The notes under the pieces were generated by a model that was given only the letters and a program-made list of their open reading frames with translations, had not been told where the DNA came from and made no database searches. From positions 1-64,000 of the forward strand of contig CAVSAT010000023.1 of the NCBI GenBank assembly GCA_963726005.1: a DNA stretch of 64,000 nt. Reading direction: 5' to 3'. A program made the translations under genes and the position numbers. Position 1 is the stretch's first letter, and every line of letters begins with the position of its first letter. Of this stretch, positions 60,485 through 64,000 are shown piece after piece. The stretch comes from Bog-473 sp963726005 (GTDB lineage Bacteria; Actinomycetota; Acidimicrobiia; Acidimicrobiales; RAAP-2).

Positions 60485-62169
60485 GCGGCGCAGGGATCGG
60501 TGGGGCGCCACCGGAGCAGGAGGACCCGCGTGCCGACGTGATCTGGGGAACGGTGCCGCGGCTGGTGGAGGACGGGGCGGTCCGGCACGGAGCGACCGAG
60601 GCGTTGGTCGACAGCGAGCGTTGCCTGACCTACGCGCAGTTGGCCCCGGAGGTCGACCGCTATGCGCGCGGCTTCGTCGCGGCCGGTGTCGCGGCGGGCG
60701 ACCGCGTCGCCGTGTGGGCGCCCAACTGCGCCGAGTGGATGCTCGCGGCGCTGGGCCTGTTGCGGGCCGGCGCGGTGCTGGTGCCGTTGAACACGCGCTT
60801 CAAGGGCGGCGAGGGGGCCTACATCATCCGGGACTCGGGTGCGACGACCCTCCTGACGGTGCGCGGGTTCCTCGGCGCCGACTATCCGGCGATGCTGGCT
60901 GGGGAGGACACCGGCGGGCTGGGCCGCATCGTCTTGTTGCGCGACGACGCCGGGAAGGCCACCGGGGAGTGTGCCGGGGTGCCGGTCGTCGCGTTGCACG
61001 AATACCTCGCCGCGGGCGACCGGGTCGAGCCCTCCGTGACCGCGGCCCGAGCCGCGGCTGTGCAGCCCGGCGACGTCTCCGACCTCATCTTCACCTCCGG
61101 CACGACCGGCCACCCCAAGGGCGCGGCGGCGACGCACGCGCAGACGCTGCGCACCTTCGGGACGTGGTCGTCCATCGTGGGGCTGGCGGCCGGCGACCGC
61201 TATCTCGTCGTGAACCCCTTCTTCCACACCTTCGGGTACAAGGCGGGCATCCTGGCCTGCCTGATGGCCGGCGCCACCGTGGTGCCCGAGCCGGTGTTCG
61301 ACGCAACCGCCGTCATGGAGCGCATCGCCGCCGAGCGCATCACGGTGCTGCCGGGCCCACCCACGCTGTACCAGACGCTCCTCGCCGACCCTCGGCGAGA
61401 GGAGTACGACCTGTCGTCGCTCCGTCTGGGCGTGACCGGCGCGGCGGTGGTGCCCGTCGAGCTCGTGCAGGCGATGCGCGACGAGCTGGGGTTCGGCACG
61501 GTCCTGACCGCCTATGGCCTGACCGAGTCCTGCGGGACGGTGACGATGTGCCGGCGCAACGATCCGCCCGCGATCGTCGCCGGCACGTCTGGGCGTGCCA
61601 TCCCCGACCTCGAGGTGCGCGTGGTGGCAGGGGGCACGGAGGTCCCGGCGGGCGAGCCGGGCGAAATCGTCGTGCGCGGCTACACGGTGATGCCGGGCTA
61701 CTGGGGCAACGAGGCTGCGACCGCCGAGGCGATCGACGCCGACGGCTGGCTACACACCGGTGACGTCGGGGTGATGGACACCGCGGGCAATCTGACGATC
61801 ACGGACCGGGTCAAGGACATGTACGTCGTGGGCGGTTTCAACGCCTACCCGGCGGAGATCGAGGCCATCCTCCGTGGCCACGAAGCCGTCGCCCAGGTGG
61901 CGGTCGTCGGCGTTCCCGACGAACGCATGGGGGAGGTGGGTTGCGCCTATGTCGTCCCGGCCGGCGCCGCCGTCGACGACGTCGACCCCGAGGCCCTCGG
62001 GCGTGCCATCCTCAGCTGGTCACGAGCCGCCATGGCCAACTACAAAGTCCCCCGCAGCGTCGTCCTGGTCGACGCCCTCCCCCTGAACGCGAGCGGGAAG
62101 GTGCTCAAGCGCGAATTGCGCCGGCGCCATGCCGAGGCCGAGGACCGCATCATCACCAATGGGTCGTGA
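60481..62169 (+). CDS. fadD3: Acyl-CoA ligase, FadD3-like
   Basis: 562 residues. Adenylate-forming enzyme with P-loop LIFTSGTTGHPKGAAATHAQ, NPFFHTFGYKAGILACL, TAYGLTESCGTVTMCR, GWLHTGDVG, and the catalytic Lys region NASGKVLKREL. Similar to mycobacterial FadD3, which activates HIP (the propionate side product of ring A/B opening). GTG 60481 overlaps the SDR stop. This gene order (FadE30, IpdF, FadD3) is the main argument for steroid catabolism. Confidence 0.85.
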   Translation: MSGAGIGGAPPEQEDPRADVIWGTVPRLVEDGAVRHGATEALVDSERCLTYAQLAPEVDRYARGFVAAGVAAGDRVAVWAPNCAEWMLAALGLLRAGAVLVPLNTRFKGGEGAYIIRDSGATTLLTVRGFLGADYPAMLAGEDTGGLGRIVLLRDDAGKATGECAGVPVVALHEYLAAGDRVEPSVTAARAAAVQPGDVSDLIFTSGTTGHPKGAAATHAQTLRTFGTWSSIVGLAAGDRYLVVNPFFHTFGYKAGILACLMAGATVVPEPVFDATAVMERIAAERITVLPGPPTLYQTLLADPRREEYDLSSLRLGVTGAAVVPVELVQAMRDELGFGTVLTAYGLTESCGTVTMCRRNDPPAIVAGTSGRAIPDLEVRVVAGGTEVPAGEPGEIVVRGYTVMPGYWGNEAATAEAIDADGWLHTGDVGVMDTAGNLTITDRVKDMYVVGGFNAYPAEIEAILRGHEAVAQVAVVGVPDERMGEVGCAYVVPAGAAVDDVDPEALGRAILSWSRAAMANYKVPRSVVLVDALPLNASGKVLKRELRRRHAEAEDRIITNGS

Positions 62170-62189
62170 CCAACGAGAGGAGCAAGTCA

Positions 62190-63299
62190 GTGCGAGGCAT
62201 CGTCTACACGGGAGAGGGGGTCGAGGTCACCGATGCGCTGGAGGTACGGGGTCCCGGGCCCAACGAGGTGCAGGTGCGCATGGCGGCGGCGGGCGTCTGC
62301 CATTCGGACCTGTCGGTGATCGACGGGACGATCCCGTTCCCCGCGCCGGCCGTGCTCGGCCACGAGGGTGCGGGTGTGGTCGAGGCCGTCGGGGACGCCG
62401 TGCGCTCCGTGAAGCCGGGCGACCACGTGGTGATCGCGACCCTGGCCAGCTGCGGCGCCTGCCGCGCCTGCAGCACGGGGCACCCGACGTGGTGCAAGAG
62501 CTCGCTGGGGAACATCGCCACGCCGTTCACCTTCAAGGGGGAGCCCGCCTCCAACTTCGCCGCCGCGTCGGTCTTTTCGGAGGTGACCGTCGTCAGCGAG
62601 GTCCAGGCGGTGCGCATCCCCCAGGAGATCCCGCTGTCGTCCGCCTGTCTCATCGCGTGCGGCGTGCTCACCGGCGTCGGCGCCGTGCTGAACCGGGCCA
62701 AGGTGCGACCGGGTGACACCGCGGCCGTCTTCGGTGTGGGCGGTGTCGGGCTCAACGTGATCCAGGGTCTGCGCATCGCCGGAGCCACCAAAATCGTGGC
62801 GGTCGACACGGTGGCCACCAAGGAGAGGCTCGGGCGGCAGTTCGGCGCCACGCACTTCGTGGACGCCACCGCGGGCGATGCCGCCGCGGCCGTGCGCGCC
62901 CTGGTGCCCGCCAATCGGGAGTCCGCCGCCGGGGCCCTCTTCCCACTCGGCGGGGTCACGTGGGCCTTCGATTGCGTCGGCCATCCCGCGGTCCTGCGCA
63001 GCGCACTGGACTGCCTCGATTGGGGCGGCAACGCAGTGGCCATCGGCATCCCGCCCAGGGGCACCGAGGTGCCGGTGGACGTGAACGCGCTCGCCTACGT
63101 CGACCGGGGCCTGCTCGGCTGCCGCTACGGCTCGGCCCGTCCGCACCACGACATCCCGCTGATGGTGGACCTCTACCAGGCCGGGCTCCTCATGCTCGAC
63201 GAGCTGGTGTCGCTGACCCGCCCCCTGGACCGGTTCGATGAGGTGGTCGACGAGATGCACGCCGGGCGCGTGGCGCGGGGCGTCCTCACGTTCGACTAG
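62190..63299 (+). CDS. Zinc-dependent alcohol dehydrogenase (class III-like)
   Basis: 369 residues from GTG 62190, preceded by GAGAGGAG. Catalytic zinc: GVCHSDLSVIDG, the GHEGAGVVEAVG motif and a later Cys. Structural zinc: four Cys in ASCGACRACSTGHPTWC. Rossmann motif VFGVGGVGLNVIQGLRIAGA. It oxidises an alcohol or aldehyde with NAD or a related cofactor. It is the last gene of the steroid-type operon; the substrate is unknown. Confidence 0.88.
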   Translation: MRGIVYTGEGVEVTDALEVRGPGPNEVQVRMAAAGVCHSDLSVIDGTIPFPAPAVLGHEGAGVVEAVGDAVRSVKPGDHVVIATLASCGACRACSTGHPTWCKSSLGNIATPFTFKGEPASNFAAASVFSEVTVVSEVQAVRIPQEIPLSSACLIACGVLTGVGAVLNRAKVRPGDTAAVFGVGGVGLNVIQGLRIAGATKIVAVDTVATKERLGRQFGATHFVDATAGDAAAAVRALVPANRESAAGALFPLGGVTWAFDCVGHPAVLRSALDCLDWGGNAVAIGIPPRGTEVPVDVNALAYVDRGLLGCRYGSARPHHDIPLMVDLYQAGLLMLDELVSLTRPLDRFDEVVDEMHAGRVARGVLTFD

Positions 63300-63340
63300 A
63301 AACGCGCCATGCGAAAACTGCCGGCGGCCGGGACGCGGTC

Positions 63341-64000
63341 GTGAAGGGTGTCATCCTCGCGGGGGGCACCGGTTCGCGTCTGTACCCCTTGACGCGCATC
63401 ACGAACAAGCACCTGCTGCCGATCTTCGATCGTCCGATGATCGCTTGGGGCATCGAAGCGGTCGTGGCGAGTGGCATCGACGAGATCATGCTGGTCACCG
63501 GCGGCACGCACGCCGGTGAGTTCCTGCGGCTGCTCGGCAACGGGCACGAGTACGGCATCGACCAACTCTCCTACGCGTACCAGGAGAAGGCGGGGGGCAT
63601 CGCGGAGGCCCTCGGCCTGGCGGCGCACTTCGCCGAAGGCGAACCCGTGCTCGTCATGCTCGCCGACAACATCGTCGAGCGCTCCATCCGGCCGATGGTC
63701 GACGCCTTCTGCGCCGATCCCGTCGGGGCCCGCATCCTCCTCTCGAAGGTTGGAGAGCCCGAACACCTGCGCCACCTCGGCGTGCCGGTCTTCGGTGACG
63801 ATGGGCGGGTGGTCCACATCGAGGAGAAACCCGAACAGCCCGCCTCCGAGTACTGCGTCACCGGCATCTACTGCTTCGAGGCGGGAGTGTTCGACATCAT
63901 CGGCGACCTCGTCCCCTCCGGTCGCGGGGAGCTCGAGATCACCGATGTGAACAACCACTACGTCGGGAAGGGCCAGATGGCCCACGACGTCCAAGAAGGC
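63341..64000 (+). CDS. rmlA: Sugar-1-phosphate nucleotidyltransferase, partial (RmlA-like)
   Basis: 220 codons from GTG 63341; the gene runs off the window. The N-terminal signature VILAGGTGSRLYPLTRITNK, the Lys in HIEEKPEQPASEYCV and the DNIVERSIRP loop are typical of glucose-1-phosphate thymidylyltransferases. It would make dTDP-glucose for rhamnose or other deoxysugars. The start lacks a strong ribosome binding site. Confidence 0.8.
   Translation, partial: MKGVILAGGTGSRLYPLTRITNKHLLPIFDRPMIAWGIEAVVASGIDEIMLVTGGTHAGEFLRLLGNGHEYGIDQLSYAYQEKAGGIAEALGLAAHFAEGEPVLVMLADNIVERSIRPMVDAFCADPVGARILLSKVGEPEHLRHLGVPVFGDDGRVVHIEEKPEQPASEYCVTGIYCFEAGVFDIIGDLVPSGRGELEITDVNNHYVGKGQMAHDVQEG

Overview
The window is about 64 kb of GC-rich, densely packed bacterial DNA. 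Gene order and family types (SecA-RF2-FtsEX, the eukaryote-like glutamine synthetase GSII, an actinobacterial ApbE/NuoF-like redox operon, and a FadE30-IpdF-FadD3 steroid block) point to a high-GC actinobacterium, possibly of the Acidimicrobiia; this placement is inference. No rRNA, tRNA, CRISPR array or intact insertion sequence was seen. Seven conserved genes are broken by what look like single-base indels (CoA-transferase, cNMP-domain protein, membrane protein, amidase, TetR regulator, prfB, ftsX). Since prfB is normally indispensable, sequence or assembly errors are the simplest explanation for most of them.

Region 1 (0.3-6.2 kb): an OmpR-type response regulator and histidine kinase diverge from a redox operon (small membrane protein, ApbE flavin transferase, ferric-reductase-like membrane protein, NuoF-like flavoprotein, [3Fe-4S] ferredoxin). 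A perfect palindrome lies in the divergent promoter region.

Region 2 (6.2-25 kb): a putative hypoxia or fermentation island. It holds a PfkB-family sugar kinase, an acetyl-CoA hydrolase/transferase, a 2-oxoacid:ferredoxin oxidoreductase (gamma, alpha, beta) with a GltD-like NADPH/Fe-S subunit, GAPDH, a ROK kinase, a complete group 3b [NiFe] hydrogenase operon with its endopeptidase and HypC, and conserved accessory genes. Dead fragments of a universal stress protein/methyltransferase and of pyruvate kinase sit between them. Short sites resembling the mycobacterial DosR box lie upstream of the stress-protein remnant, pfkB, the CoA-transferase and the porG/gap pair, suggesting one oxygen- or redox-responsive regulon.

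Region 3 (25-33 kb): mixed metabolism, including a DUF72 protein, an MFS exporter, a PRC-barrel protein, a D-threonine-aldolase-like enzyme divergent from an amidase, a PhyH dioxygenase, and a TetR regulator with its palindromic operator driving an NmrA-like protein.

Region 4 (33-43.5 kb): a Tad/Flp pilus locus: prepilin peptidase, TadG-like and TadE on the minus strand; CpaB, TadZ, TadA, TadB, TadC, a LuxR-type regulator and two near-identical Flp pilins on the plus strand. Four copies of one promoter-proximal motif mark the start of each transcription unit.

Region 5 (43.5-57 kb): GSII behind a run of strong hairpins; an ECF sigma factor fused to a membrane segment and a repetitive Gly/Asn-rich tail; SecA, RF2, FtsE, FtsX; a GT39-type glycosyltransferase; a short SSB; MsrB.

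Region 6 (57-64 kb): an amidohydrolase divergent from FadE30, IpdF, FadD3 and a zinc alcohol dehydrogenase, a block recognisable from steroid C/D-ring catabolism, then the start of a sugar-nucleotidyltransferase gene cut by the window edge.
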